In this document: positions 1 to 10,017 of the stretch, in pieces
Layout of the letters: each line of letters begins with the position of its first letter
How positions within the stretch are numbered: position 1 is the stretch's first letter
Assembly: GCF_018332695.1 (NCBI RefSeq)
Contig: NZ_BOQN01000076.1
Coordinates: 1 to 64,000, forward strand
Length of the DNA stretch: 64,000 bases
Origin: Paractinoplanes toevensis
GTDB taxonomy: Bacteria; Actinomycetota; Actinomycetes; Mycobacteriales; Micromonosporaceae
Direction: 5' to 3'
The notes under the pieces: generated by a model
Seen by the model: only the letters and a program-made list of their open reading frames with translations
Databases searched by the model: none
What the model was told of the DNA's origin: nothing
Translations under genes and position numbers: made by a program

Positions 1-80
1 GATGGTGCGGTTGGTGACGGTGTCGCCCGTACCGGAAAGTGGGCTTGATTTCTCGCGACCCTGACCTCAAAAGGTGTCTA
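1..80 (+). repeat. End fragment of a repeated noncoding element (copy 1)
   Basis: This stretch is closely similar to the inner end of two longer copies at 8921-9657 (inverted) and 39331-40053 (direct). Shared landmarks in order are GCGGTTGGTGACG, CCCGTACCGGAAAG, a TTTGAT/TTGAAT stretch and the terminal CCTGACCTCAAAAGGTGTCT. The window starts inside it, so its full length is unknown. It ends 11 bases before the RibD-like start. A TANNNT hexamer (TAGCCT, 79-84) lies six bases upstream of that ATG, so the element end may supply part of a leaderless promoter; that is inference. Confidence 0.75.
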
Positions 81-90
81 GCCTCGGGGC

Positions 91-798
91 ATGATCTGCC
101 AGGAGTGGTCGGCCGCCGACCTCGTCTTGCACTATCCGCGCAATCCTTCGCCGACTCTGCGGGTCAACTTCATCGCCAGCGTCGACGGCGCGGTCTCGGT
201 GGACGGGCTCTCCGGCGGGCTGCACGGCCCGGGTGACAAGGAGATCTTCGACAGTCTGCGGATGGTGTGCGACGCACTGATCGTCGGCTCGGGCACGATA
301 AAGGCAGAAAATTACGACGGGCTGCGCCTGACGCCCGAGGCTCGTGCCTGGCGCCGACAGCGGGATCTGCCGGAATTTCCGCTCATGGTGATCGTCTCCC
401 GGAGCCTGAACCTCGACTACCAGCAGTTGATCTTCACCGATGCCCCGATCCGGCCGATCATCCTCACCCACGCGGGGGCGGACACCCGCGAGGCCGCGAA
501 ACACGCCGAGGTGATCGCGGTCGGCGACGGCGAGGTCGACCTGGCCGCCGGCGTCGCCGCGCTGCACGCCCGGGGCGCCACCCAACTGCTCTGCGAGGGC
601 GGGCCCAGCCTGCTCGGCTCCATGATCGAAAAAGACCTGGTCACCGAGCTCTGCCTGACGGTCTCGCCGCTGCTGGTCGGCGGCGGCCCCGGCCGCATCG
701 CGGCCGGGGCGCCGGGTATCGCCCGGAAGATGTCGCTGCGGCACATCCTCACGCTGCAGGACATGCTCTTCCTTCGGTACGCGCGTCAGGGCAACTGA
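91..798 (+). CDS. RibD C-terminal-like pyrimidine/dihydrofolate reductase family protein
   Basis: The protein has 235 residues and the alpha/beta reductase fold of the RibD C-terminal domain. Visible motifs are the N-terminal LRVNFIASVDGAVS strand, the DALIVGSGTIKAENYDG segment that lines the NADPH pocket, and a C-terminal LLCEGGPSLLGSMI glycine motif followed by LTVSPLLVGGGPGRI. Stand-alone members in actinobacteria are NADPH-dependent reductases of uncertain substrate, so a role in riboflavin synthesis should not be assumed; no other rib gene is nearby. The ATG at 91 has no good Shine-Dalgarno, but a TANNNT hexamer ends six bases upstream, as expected of a leaderless transcript. The 3' end overlaps the convergent gene at 786-1724 by 13 bases. 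Confidence 0.8.
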   Translation: MICQEWSAADLVLHYPRNPSPTLRVNFIASVDGAVSVDGLSGGLHGPGDKEIFDSLRMVCDALIVGSGTIKAENYDGLRLTPEARAWRRQRDLPEFPLMVIVSRSLNLDYQQLIFTDAPIRPIILTHAGADTREAAKHAEVIAVGDGEVDLAAGVAALHARGATQLLCEGGPSLLGSMIEKDLVTELCLTVSPLLVGGGPGRIAAGAPGIARKMSLRHILTLQDMLFLRYARQGN

Positions 799-1724
799 CC
801 GGCCCGGTCCACGATCGCCACCCTCAGCTGGGCGGTCCACCGGGAGACGACACCCTTGGGGTACGGCTTGAGGTCGCCCACGACCACCACCCGTTCGCCC
901 AGGAAGTCGTAGGTTCTCGCGTCGAAGATGTAGTCGAAGCGGACATCCTTGGAGTCGGCGAGCCGGGAGACCGCGATGCCCTTGCGCCCGGCCACGTCGG
1001 CCTGCTTGACCAGGGTCGTCCCGGGGATGGTCGCGGCGGCCTCGAAAATCGCAGCCTGCGCGTCCGGCGGAAGGTACTGCTCACGCAGCGTGTCGCCGAT
1101 CTTGTTCCAGGCCGTGGCGTCCGCGCCGTTCCCCGTGTCCGGTCCCGAGTAGAGCCAGTCCCGCATCTTCTTCGAGTCGGTGGGCAGGTCCGTCACGTAG
1201 GCCGGCGCGGTGCGGCCGTCCAGCGGCATCTCGTTCACCTCGCCGGTCTTGACCACCGTCGTGCGCAGGAGACCGGCCTTGACGCCGTCCGCGGCGAGCC
1301 AGATCTTCCGGTTGATCTCCTTGGGCGGCACCCAGGTCGGTTTCGTCTCGAGATTTTCGACGTTGTCGGTGGCGTCGATCGATTCGACGTAGACGAACTG
1401 GCCGGGCTTGGCGACGAGGGCCGGCTGGGTGCGGGCCTCGGCCGCGGCCAGCCGGAACACTCCGGCCGCGTCGATGGCTGTGACCGGCGCGGACGTGGTG
1501 GGTGCGGTGGGCACCGCCGTCGGTGCGGGATCCTCCGGCCGGGCCGTGACGACGGCGACCGTGACCGCCGCGGCCAGCGCCCCGGCCGGGACCAGTCCCC
1601 AGGCCCAGCGCCGGCGCGGCGGGGGCGGGGTGTGGAACATCCGGGCGCGGGCCCGGCTCAGCGCCGCCGGGTCGGCCGGCGGCAGGTCGGCGCGGAACCG
1701 CTCGACCAGTTCGAGGTCATTCAT
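786..1724 (-). CDS. CU044_5270-type membrane protein, partner of the adjacent sigma factor
   Basis: The 312-residue protein starts MNDLELVERFRADLPP, has a basic proline-rich stretch (about 30-40), then one transmembrane segment (about residues 42-60, WGLVPAGALAAAVTVAVV) and a long extracytoplasmic domain. This is the arrangement of the CU044_5270 family, which is regularly encoded immediately after ECF sigma factor genes in actinobacteria. It overlaps the upstream sigma gene by 8 bases, so the two are probably translationally coupled. The cytoplasmic N-terminus is short and shows no zinc anti-sigma motif, so calling it an anti-sigma factor is only inferred from context. The external domain has no motif I recognise. 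Confidence 0.75.
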   Translation of the reverse strand: MNDLELVERFRADLPPADPAALSRARARMFHTPPPPRRRWAWGLVPAGALAAAVTVAVVTARPEDPAPTAVPTAPTTSAPVTAIDAAGVFRLAAAEARTQPALVAKPGQFVYVESIDATDNVENLETKPTWVPPKEINRKIWLAADGVKAGLLRTTVVKTGEVNEMPLDGRTAPAYVTDLPTDSKKMRDWLYSGPDTGNGADATAWNKIGDTLREQYLPPDAQAAIFEAAATIPGTTLVKQADVAGRKGIAVSRLADSKDVRFDYIFDARTYDFLGERVVVVGDLKPYPKGVVSRWTAQLRVAIVDRAGQLP

Positions 1725-2286
1725 CGTCGAGTCCTCCGTCGTGTCCGAGGGCGGTGCGGATGCGTTTGCGGGCGCTGTGCAGCCGGGAGCGGACCGTCCC
1801 GACCGGGATGCCGAGAGCCTGGGCCACCTCCGGGTAGCTGAGCTGGGCCTGGCTGACCAGGGTCAGCACGTCGCGCTCACCCGGCGCCAGCTTGGCCAGC
1901 ACGCCGGCCAGGGCCCGCACCTCATCGGCCGCGTCGACCCGGGCCTCGACCCGGTCGTCGGCGGCGTACACCGGGTCGACGCCGGTGCGGGCGAGTGCGC
2001 GGTACTGCCGGATCTCGGCGCGCTGGTGGCCGCGGAGCAGGTTGGCGGCGATGCCGTACAGCCAGGGCCGGCAGTCCTGGTGTGACACGTCGTAGTTGTC
2101 GCGGCGGCGGAAAGCGATCAGGAACGTCTCGGCGGTCAGGTCGTCGGCGAGCGAGCGGCCGACCCGCCGGGCCAGATAGTGGTGGATGGTCGTGGCGTGC
2201 CGGTCGAAGATCTGGCCGAACGTCTCCGGCTGCGCTACGGAGATCCGGATCAGGTCTTGATCGGTCATGACCTCGGTGTGGGTCAC
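1717..2286 (-). CDS. ECF-type RNA polymerase sigma factor
   Basis: Region 2 is visible as TFGQIFDRHATTIHHYLARRVG followed by DDLTAETFLIAFRRRD. Region 4 is GERDVLTLVSQAQLSYPEVAQALGIPVGTVRSRLHSARKRIR, a standard sigma4 helix-turn-helix. The GTG at 2286 is preceded by GAGGAGGAAC and gives 189 residues; an ATG at 2268 is an alternative. The open frame continues upstream to 2574, but that part runs over the DnaA-box region and lacks family similarity. The gene overlaps the CU044_5270-type gene by 8 bases, forming a two-gene regulatory unit on the minus strand. The inducing signal cannot be read from the sequence. Confidence 0.88.
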   Translation of the reverse strand: MTHTEVMTDQDLIRISVAQPETFGQIFDRHATTIHHYLARRVGRSLADDLTAETFLIAFRRRDNYDVSHQDCRPWLYGIAANLLRGHQRAEIRQYRALARTGVDPVYAADDRVEARVDAADEVRALAGVLAKLAPGERDVLTLVSQAQLSYPEVAQALGIPVGTVRSRLHSARKRIRTALGHDGGLDDE

Positions 2287-2377
2287 GTTCCTCCTCAACA
2301 AGTCGTCACCCACCATTGACCGATCGGCCCGGATCGGTTCGATAGTGGGGCGCGCCTCCACAGCCCGGGCAAGATCT

Positions 2378-2418
2378 TGTGGATAAATCTGTGGATGGCC
2401 ACCAGAAGTTGTGGACAA
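2378..2418 (-). promoter_or_regulatory. Cluster of three DnaA boxes upstream of herA
   Basis: Three same-orientation 9-mers lie in 41 bases. TGTGGATAA (2378-2386) is the reverse complement of the E. coli consensus TTATCCACA. TGTGGACAA (2410-2418) is the reverse complement of the actinobacterial consensus TTGTCCACA. TGTGGATGG (2390-2398) is a weaker middle box. They lie in the 180-base gap between a divergent sigma gene and the herA operon. There is no dnaA, dnaN or AT-rich unwinding region here, so this is not read as oriC; DnaA titration or DnaA control of the flanking promoters is the inference. Confidence 0.6.
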
Positions 2419-2468
2419 CCCATGCCAACCCACACTGAGTGCGGGTTCTGTCGTACCCCTGGTGCAAC

Positions 2469-4256
<1,788 letters not shown>

Positions 4257-4265
4257 GGTTCTGCG

Positions 4266-5417
4266 ATGCGCATCCTGCACACGTCCGACTGGCATGTGGG
4301 GAAGGTCCTGAAGGGCCGGAACCGGCATGACGAGCACATCCGGGTGTTCGCCGAGGTCGTCCGGATCGCCCAGGCCGAGCGGCCCGATCTGGTGATCATC
4401 GCGGGTGACCTCTACGACACCGCGGCGCCCACGGCCGACTCGACCAGGGTGGTGACCCGGGCGCTGTCGGCGCTGCGGCGCACCGGTGCGCAGGTGGTGG
4501 CGATCGGCGGCAACCACGACAACGGCCCGGCGCTCGACGCGCTGCGCCCGTGGGCCGAGGCGGCCGGCATCATCCTGCGCGGCTCGGTCCGCGAGGACCC
4601 GGAAGAGCTGGTGATCACCGGGACGACCGAGGGCGGCGAGCGTTGGCAGCTCGTGGCCGTGCCGTTCCTCTCCCAGCGCTACGCGATCCGCGCCGCCGAG
4701 ATGTATGAGTTGTCCGGCGCGGAGGCCAACCAGACCTACGCCGATCACCTCGCCCGCCTGATCGAGAAGCTCAGCGAGAAATTCGCCGAGCCCGGCGTGG
4801 TCAACCTGCTCACCGCTCACCTGACGATCGTCGGGGCGTCCACCGGCGGCGGCGAGCGGGAAGCGCACACCATCATGGGCTACGCGGTTCCGGCCACGGT
4901 CTTCCCGCGGAACACCCACTACGTCGCCCTCGGCCACCTGCACCGGGCCCAGTCGGTGATCTCGCCCTGCCCGACGCGTTACTCCGGCAGCCCGCTCGCG
5001 GTCGACTTCGGCGAGGAGGAGAACATCCCCTCGGTCGCCATCGTCGACGTCGGCACGGACAAGGCGGCCCGGGTGCGGGACGTGCCGATCACCTCGGCGC
5101 GGCCCCTGCGGACCGTCCGGGGCACCCTCGAACAGCTCACCACGGTGAACCTTCCGGACGCCTGGCTCCGTGTCTTCGTGCGCGAGACACCGCGGGTCGG
5201 CCTGCGCGAGGACGTGCAGGACCTGCTGCCCAACGCGCTCGAGGTCCGGATCGACCCGGAGATGATGCCGAACAGGGCGGGAGAGCGGATGGCGCAGCGG
5301 GCCGGCCGGTCCCCGCGCGAGCTCTTCGGCGATTACCTGGACGCACGCGGCAACGCCGAAGAGGGTGTCCGCGAGCTCTTCGACGAGCTGTACGACGAGG
5401 TGAGCAGCGCGCAATGA
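4266..5417 (+). CDS. sbcD: Mre11/SbcD-family DNA exonuclease
   Basis: The 383-residue calcineurin-like phosphoesterase shows the full Mre11 metal-site series: LHTSDWHVGK (D8, H10), AGDLYD (D48), GGNHDN (N83, H84), LTAHLTI and GHLHRAQ near residue 220. The length matches bacterial SbcD and archaeal Mre11. It should act with the Rad50/SbcC ATPase encoded next to process blocked or hairpin DNA ends. The start follows herA by 9 bases, so they share a transcript. The stop codon overlaps the ATG of an 18-codon mini-ORF that leads into sbcC, which suggests coupled synthesis of the two subunits. Confidence 0.93.
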   Translation: MRILHTSDWHVGKVLKGRNRHDEHIRVFAEVVRIAQAERPDLVIIAGDLYDTAAPTADSTRVVTRALSALRRTGAQVVAIGGNHDNGPALDALRPWAEAAGIILRGSVREDPEELVITGTTEGGERWQLVAVPFLSQRYAIRAAEMYELSGAEANQTYADHLARLIEKLSEKFAEPGVVNLLTAHLTIVGASTGGGEREAHTIMGYAVPATVFPRNTHYVALGHLHRAQSVISPCPTRYSGSPLAVDFGEEENIPSVAIVDVGTDKAARVRDVPITSARPLRTVRGTLEQLTTVNLPDAWLRVFVRETPRVGLREDVQDLLPNALEVRIDPEMMPNRAGERMAQRAGRSPRELFGDYLDARGNAEEGVRELFDELYDEVSSAQ

Positions 5418-5470
5418 GCGAGCGAAGCGTGCTCGACCAGCTGACCGATCGCAGTGAGGCGGGCTTATGA
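5414..5470 (+). CDS. 18-codon bridging mini-ORF between sbcD and sbcC
   Basis: ATG 5414 overlaps the sbcD stop as ATGA, and its own TGA (5468-5470) overlaps the sbcC start as ATGA. It would encode MSERSVLDQLTDRSEAGL. The double four-base overlap across a 49-base gap would let ribosomes pass from sbcD to sbcC by termination-reinitiation. The peptide itself is probably not functional: GCGAGCGAAGCG-rich spacers are, from memory, a recurring intergenic sequence type in Micromonosporaceae. Coupling is inferred; the overlaps are seen directly. Confidence 0.4.
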   Translation: MSERSVLDQLTDRSEAGL

Positions 5471-7956
5471 GGCCGATCCGGCTGGACATGACCGGGTTCA
5501 CGGTGTTCCGGGACGAGACCACCGTGGACTTCACCGACGCCGACTACTTCGCACTGGTCGGGCCGACCGGCTCGGGCAAGTCGACCGTGCTCGACGCGAT
5601 CATCTTCGCCCTCTACGGCCAGGTCCCGCGCTGGGGTGGTGCCCGCGGCATCGCCAACGCGCTCGCGCCCAGCGCCGCCGAGGCCAAGGTCCGGCTGGTC
5701 TTCGAGTCGGCCGGCGACCGCTTCGTGGCGACCCGGGTGGTGCGCCGGGACGGCCGGGGCAACGTCAAGACCGCCGGGGCCGGCCTGCAGCTGATGCCGC
5801 AGGGCTTCGACGTGACCAAGCTCGACACCGGCATGGACCTCGACGACCTGGGCGAGGTGCTGGCCGGCACCCCGGCTGAGATGGACGACGCGGTGCAGGG
5901 CGCGGTCGGCCTGCCGTACGAACAGTTCACCAGCTGCGTGGTGCTGCCGCAGGGACAGTTCGCCGACTTCCTGCACGCCAAGCCGGCCACCCGCCAGCAG
6001 ATCCTGGTCAACCTGCTCGGCCTGCACGTCTACGAGGAGGTGCAGACCCGCGCGGCCGGCCGGGCCACCACCGCCGAGGCCAAGCTGGCCGTGGTCGACC
6101 AGCAGCTGGCCGGTCTCACCGACGCGTCCGACGAGGCGGTCGAGGCGGCCGAGGGCGTGCTGACCCGGATGCGCGAGCTGACCGCCGCCGTCGAGGCGTC
6201 GGTGCCCGGCCTGCGCGCGGCCCGGGAGCAGGAGTCGGCGGCGGCCGCGACCCGGGACGCGCTCGACACGGAGTTGCGGGCGCTGGCTTCCGTCCGTACA
6301 CCGCCGGGAAGCGCGGAGATCGCCGGCGCGACGGCGGCAGCGAGGGCGAGTGCCACCGAGGCCGCGAAGGAGGTCCGCACCGCCGAGGAGCGCGAGGAGA
6401 AGATCCGCGGCGAGCTGGCCGCGGCCGGCGACGCCGGCTCGCTGAAGCTGTTGCTGGACCGGCACGCCGAGCTGGACCGGCTGGTCGGGCAGGAGGAATG
6501 GTTCGCCGGCGAGGTGCAGGTCGCCGAGGTGGAGTACCGGGACGCGGTGGTCGCGGCCGACCTCGCGCACAGCGCGCACCTGGGCGCCACCCAGCTGCTC
6601 GAGCAGGCCCGCCTCGATTACACCGAGGCGCAGCGGCTGGACAAGGCGGCCGCGCTGCGCGCCCACCTGACCGCCGGTGGTCCGTGCCCGGTCTGCGAGC
6701 AGACCGTGACCGTGGTGCCGGCCATGCCGGCCGGGTCCGCGGTGCACGAGGCCGAAGCGACCGGCAAGGCCGCCCGGGCCGCCGCCGAGGTGGCCGAGTC
6801 GGGCTGGAAGCAGCGCGACGCGGTGGCCCGCAAACTGGAGGGCAACCTCGAGCGCAAGCGCGCCCAGCACGAGCACCACGTGTCCCGGGTGAAGGAGGTC
6901 CGCGGCGTCGTGGCCGGTTCGCCCGGTGTGCCCGCGCTGGAACGGCAGCTGGCCGAGCTCGAGCAGCTGCGGCGCAAGCTCGACCGGGCCGGCACCGCGG
7001 TGCGGACCAGCCGGGAGGCGCAGCGGGCGGCGCAGGCCGCCGCGCACGCGGCCGAGGAGCGGGAACGCACGGCGTGGCGCACCTTCGACGAGCTGCGGGA
7101 CCGGGTGGCCCGGTTCGGGCCGCCGCCGGCCGAGCGGGACGACCTGTCCGCCGCGTGGGTGACGCTGGTCGAGTGGGCCGCCGGTGAGCACCGACTGCGG
7201 GCGACCGCGCGGGACGAGGCGCAGGCGGCGGTCACCGCCGCGCACGAGGCGACCGTGCACGCGTTCGCCACGGTGGGTGCGCTGTTCACCGCGGCCGGGG
7301 TCGGTGCGCCCGCCCACGCCGATGAGTCCGGCCTGATCCGAGCGGCCGCGGTCGCGGTCGAGCGGGCCGACGCGGTCTGGAAGCGGCTGGCCGACCGGCG
7401 GGAGCAGGCGCAGCAGCTGAGCGAGCAGCGGATGACGCTGCAGCAGGCCGGGCGGGTCGCCAAGGCGCTCTCCGGCCACCTGCGGGCCAACAACTTCGAG
7501 CGCTGGCTCCTCGAGGAGGCGCTCGACCTGCTGGTCGACGGCGCGTCCCGGATCCTGCGCGAGCTGACCGGCGGGCAGTACGACCTGATACACGACAAGG
7601 GTGAGTTCTACGTGATCGACCACCACGACGCCGGGCTGCGGCGCGGGGTGCGCACGCTCTCCGGCGGTGAGACGTTCCAGGCGTCGCTGTCGCTCGCGCT
7701 GGCGTTGTCCGAGCAGCTCGCCGGCATGTCGACGACGGCCGCGAGCCTGGAGTCGATCGTGCTGGACGAGGGGTTCGGCACGCTCGACGCGGCCACGCTC
7801 GACGTGGTCGCCGCGACCCTGGAAAATCTGGCCGCCCGCGGCGACCGGATGGTCGGCGTGGTCACCCACGTGAACTCGCTGGCCGAACGGGTGCCGGTGC
7901 GGTTCGAGGTGCACAAGGACGCGCGCACCGCGCACGTGACGAGGGTCGGCCTGTGA
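5467..7956 (+). CDS. sbcC: Rad50/SbcC-family SMC-like ATPase
   Basis: The 829-residue protein has the Rad50 layout. Walker A GPTGSGKST is at 32-40, and a long alanine/glutamate-rich coiled coil surrounds the zinc hook CPVC at 407-410, almost exactly mid-protein. The ABC signature TLSGGE is at 730-735 and Walker B SIVLDEGFGTLD (D767, E768) is close to the C-terminus. The Q-loop segment is visible as VVLPQGQFADFLHA. It would form the ATP-driven clamp that gates the Mre11/SbcD nuclease. Its GTGA stop/start overlap with the next gene indicates coupling to NurA. The large minus-strand open frame opposite it is a codon-bias shadow. Confidence 0.94.
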   Translation: MRPIRLDMTGFTVFRDETTVDFTDADYFALVGPTGSGKSTVLDAIIFALYGQVPRWGGARGIANALAPSAAEAKVRLVFESAGDRFVATRVVRRDGRGNVKTAGAGLQLMPQGFDVTKLDTGMDLDDLGEVLAGTPAEMDDAVQGAVGLPYEQFTSCVVLPQGQFADFLHAKPATRQQILVNLLGLHVYEEVQTRAAGRATTAEAKLAVVDQQLAGLTDASDEAVEAAEGVLTRMRELTAAVEASVPGLRAAREQESAAAATRDALDTELRALASVRTPPGSAEIAGATAAARASATEAAKEVRTAEEREEKIRGELAAAGDAGSLKLLLDRHAELDRLVGQEEWFAGEVQVAEVEYRDAVVAADLAHSAHLGATQLLEQARLDYTEAQRLDKAAALRAHLTAGGPCPVCEQTVTVVPAMPAGSAVHEAEATGKAARAAAEVAESGWKQRDAVARKLEGNLERKRAQHEHHVSRVKEVRGVVAGSPGVPALERQLAELEQLRRKLDRAGTAVRTSREAQRAAQAAAHAAEERERTAWRTFDELRDRVARFGPPPAERDDLSAAWVTLVEWAAGEHRLRATARDEAQAAVTAAHEATVHAFATVGALFTAAGVGAPAHADESGLIRAAAVAVERADAVWKRLADRREQAQQLSEQRMTLQQAGRVAKALSGHLRANNFERWLLEEALDLLVDGASRILRELTGGQYDLIHDKGEFYVIDHHDAGLRRGVRTLSGGETFQASLSLALALSEQLAGMSTTAASLESIVLDEGFGTLDAATLDVVAATLENLAARGDRMVGVVTHVNSLAERVPVRFEVHKDARTAHVTRVGL

Positions 7957-8918
7957 CGAGGATGTTCGTCGACGCCTGGGACCCGTCCTACGGGTCGTCC
8001 TTCGAGGGCGGCGGCGGTGAGGACGGCCCGGCGTCGCCGAGCAGTGCCCAGGTCGACACCGACGTGGAGGTGCCGGCCGCCGAGTGGGCGCCGATCGACG
8101 TGGCGCCCGGCGTGCAACGCCCCGACGTGGTGTTTCTCGTGGACGGGGTGCGGCGCAACGACGCCGGGCTGTGGACCCAGGAGGAGGACGGGTCGTCCTA
8201 CGCCGGGCTGGCCGCGTCGTTCGCGGCCGGCGTGGTGCGCTGTGATCTCGCCCGCGGGTCGGCCGAGATGGTCGGTGCGGAGGTGCGGCGGGGTCTCTTC
8301 ACGGCCAGCCCCTCGGCGCAGGACGTGCAGACCCAACTGGTGCGCTACGAGGTGCGCCGGCTGGAAGGGCCGGGCGAGGCCAGCAAGCTCCCGTCGGCGG
8401 TCCAGCCGAAGTTGACCGAGCTCGAGCTGGAGATCTCGGCGGTGGCCCGCGGCGGCACGGCTGATCTGCTGGTGGTGGATGGCCCGCTTCGTAACCGGCG
8501 CCATCTGGTCAACACGATCGGTTACGTGAAGACCCAGCAGAAGCAGTATCTGCCGGCCACGCTGACCCCGGTGGTGACCGCCCTGCGGGCCGGCCAGCGC
8601 ACCCCGGTCTTCCACCTGGGCACGGTCTGGGGTGGATGGTCGTGGTATTTGCGGCTGCCGGGCGGTTCGGGTGCGCCCTGGTCCGGCATCGTCCGGGTGG
8701 AGTGCTCGCCCGACCTCCCGCCGGAGCAGGCGATCGAGCTGGCCGAGGTCTCGAGCGCGACCCTGCCGCGGTTCGCCTCGTCGGCGTACAAGGATCCGCG
8801 GGCGCCGCAAAATCTGGTGCCGATCGCCGGATTGGAGCGCCGGTTGCGCGGGATGCTCGGCGACGCGCGGGTGCTGCACCGGCAGCTGACCGTGGCAACC
8901 GCCCGAAACCGGACCTAA
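7953..8918 (+). CDS. nurA: NurA-domain nuclease
   Basis: The GTG start at 7953 overlaps the sbcC stop by four bases and gives 321 residues; ATG 7962 is an alternative. The first catalytic motif of the RNase-H-like NurA fold is FLVDGVRR (D64-G65). Later segments typical of the family are LLVVDGPLRN, FHLGTVWGGWSWYLRLPG and WSGIVRVEC. The N-terminal 55 residues are acidic and probably disordered. NurA is the 5'-3' nuclease that works inside or beneath the HerA ring. Identification rests on these motifs plus the herA-mre11-rad50 context. The stop codon lies two bases before the end of an inverted repeat element. Confidence 0.82.
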   Translation: MTRMFVDAWDPSYGSSFEGGGGEDGPASPSSAQVDTDVEVPAAEWAPIDVAPGVQRPDVVFLVDGVRRNDAGLWTQEEDGSSYAGLAASFAAGVVRCDLARGSAEMVGAEVRRGLFTASPSAQDVQTQLVRYEVRRLEGPGEASKLPSAVQPKLTELELEISAVARGGTADLLVVDGPLRNRRHLVNTIGYVKTQQKQYLPATLTPVVTALRAGQRTPVFHLGTVWGGWSWYLRLPGGSGAPWSGIVRVECSPDLPPEQAIELAEVSSATLPRFASSAYKDPRAPQNLVPIAGLERRLRGMLGDARVLHRQLTVATARNRT

Positions 8919-8920
8919 TC

Positions 8921-9657
8921 AGACACCTTTGAGGTCAGGGTCGCGAGGATCAAACCCTTTCCGGTACGGGAGACGCGTCACCAACCGCAACATCCCCCGA
9001 CCGCCGCCACCCGGCAAGCAGGGTGCCACACCGGCACGTGCCGCGACTCTCGCGCAACGAGACACGCACGCAGCTCGCGCGTGGCAACGCCTTGCGCTGC
9101 TCATCCACACGCGCCGCTCCGCCCGGAGGGCGTTTTATACGTATTCGCCGGTCGGTGCCGGGTCGTGGCGGCCGGGATCGCAGATCTTGTGGCGTTGCTG
9201 CTCTGTCCGCACACTAGGTCCACAAGATCGCGTCTGGCCGAGCTCTCGGGATCGGACATAGGCGATATGTCGCGTCCTTCTGACCGCTGGGTGGCCAGGG
9301 TGTGGAAGCGCTGGTCATCAGGCGGGACCATGCCCGGGATGCAGGACGCCGACCCAGTATTCGAGAGCAGTGACCACCCTGCGGGAGGTCGTTGGCCGTC
9401 GCCCGGGACTGTTCGTCCCGGCCGGCCGGCCGGGACGTGGGCGGGTTGGGGTAGCGAGCTTGGGCCGGGCCCGCCCGCAGCGGGCGCGCGGCGGGTGAGT
9501 TGCACCAGCCGGGACCGCGTGCCACGGGGAGTGAGGCGGCGCGTACGGCAAAGGTTGATCTTCCGCGCGCAAGCGTCCCGCTCTTCGGTTCGAGGAAGCC
9601 TGGGCCGGAGTTCTGTTCCTTCTGGAATTGGCGGGACCCCGACCCGAGAAGATCTCT
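8921..9657 (-). repeat. Noncoding repeated element, copy 2 (inverted)
   Basis: Read on the minus strand, this 0.74-kb stretch matches 39331-40053. Shared blocks include the AGAGATCTT end, GCGGGACGCTT, a CCCGCTGCGGGCGGGCCCGG-like hairpin, a GCCTATGTCCGAT block, a 47-bp palindrome and the terminal CCTGACCTCAAAGGTGTCT. It carries one 47-bp unit where copy 3 carries two, and about 40-50 extra bases near the AGAGATCTT end. The open frames inside read as arginine/proline-rich translations that differ between copies, so I regard it as noncoding. It begins two bases after the nurA stop. No transposase or target duplication is evident. Confidence 0.75.
9183..9229 (-). repeat. 47-bp palindromic repeat unit inside element copy 2
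   Basis: The unit is bounded by GATCTTGTGG (9183-9192) and its reverse complement CCACAAGATC (9220-9229). Read on the minus strand it shares the internal GCGGACAGAGC core with the units at 39688-39734 and 39759-39805. The outer arms could form a 10-bp stem. Confidence 0.8.
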
Positions 9658-9704
9658 GGCGTTCGGTGAGTCCGAAAGGTCCGAACGGGCGGGCCTCAAG
9701 CGCG

Positions 9705-9718
9705 CGGGAGCGCTCCCA
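9705..9718. promoter_or_regulatory. CebR-like palindrome in the 9658-10017 gap
   Basis: CGGGAGCGCTCCCA matches the Streptomyces CebR operator TGGGAGCGCTCCCA at 13 of 14 positions. It lies about 300 bases upstream of a sigma-factor start. The rest of the 9658-10017 gap holds no open frame I can support. An inverted GTTCGG/CCGAAC pair at 9661-9686 is the only other symmetry noticed. Regulation by a LacI-type protein is possible but weak at this distance. Confidence 0.35.
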
Positions 9719-10017
9719 CGGAGACGCTCCGAGAGCGCGTGCCTACGCACGGGTAATGCGCACCGCCTGTGCGTCCGCGCAGCTCAGAAGGGCGTTTCCT
9801 GGGACGCGTGTGACTGAGTATTATTCGGCTGCCCTGGTAGGCATATCGGTGCAGATGGATGAATTTGATCGTCTGCGATGTGCCTCGTGCCGCCCCCACA
9901 CGACACCGGAGGACAGTTGAGAACCATCGTCCCGGAAATTTTCCCGCGCACGTTGATCCCGGCCGGGCCCCCCAGCCGTATCTCAGGCGACGGGGAAAGC
10001 TCCGGGCGGAGGTATCA

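Noticed and set aside
267..1841. 524-codon plus-strand frame over the RibD-like and sigma-partner genes
   Set aside because: It runs out of frame through the RibD-like gene and antisense to a membrane protein, with Arg/Pro-rich composition and no motif.
2378..2418. Chromosomal replication origin
   Set aside because: Only three DnaA boxes, no AT-rich unwinding region, and no dnaA, dnaN, rpmH or gyrase genes nearby.
5137..7935. 932-codon open frame on the minus strand opposite sbcD and sbcC
   Set aside because: It is a GC-bias shadow. The plus strand carries intact Mre11/Rad50 motifs, and the antisense product is a His/Arg/Gly-rich translation with no family pattern.
9081..9920. 279-codon plus-strand frame across element copy 2 and the following gap
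   Set aside because: It crosses the element end and has no conserved motif, ribosome site or counterpart in copy 3.
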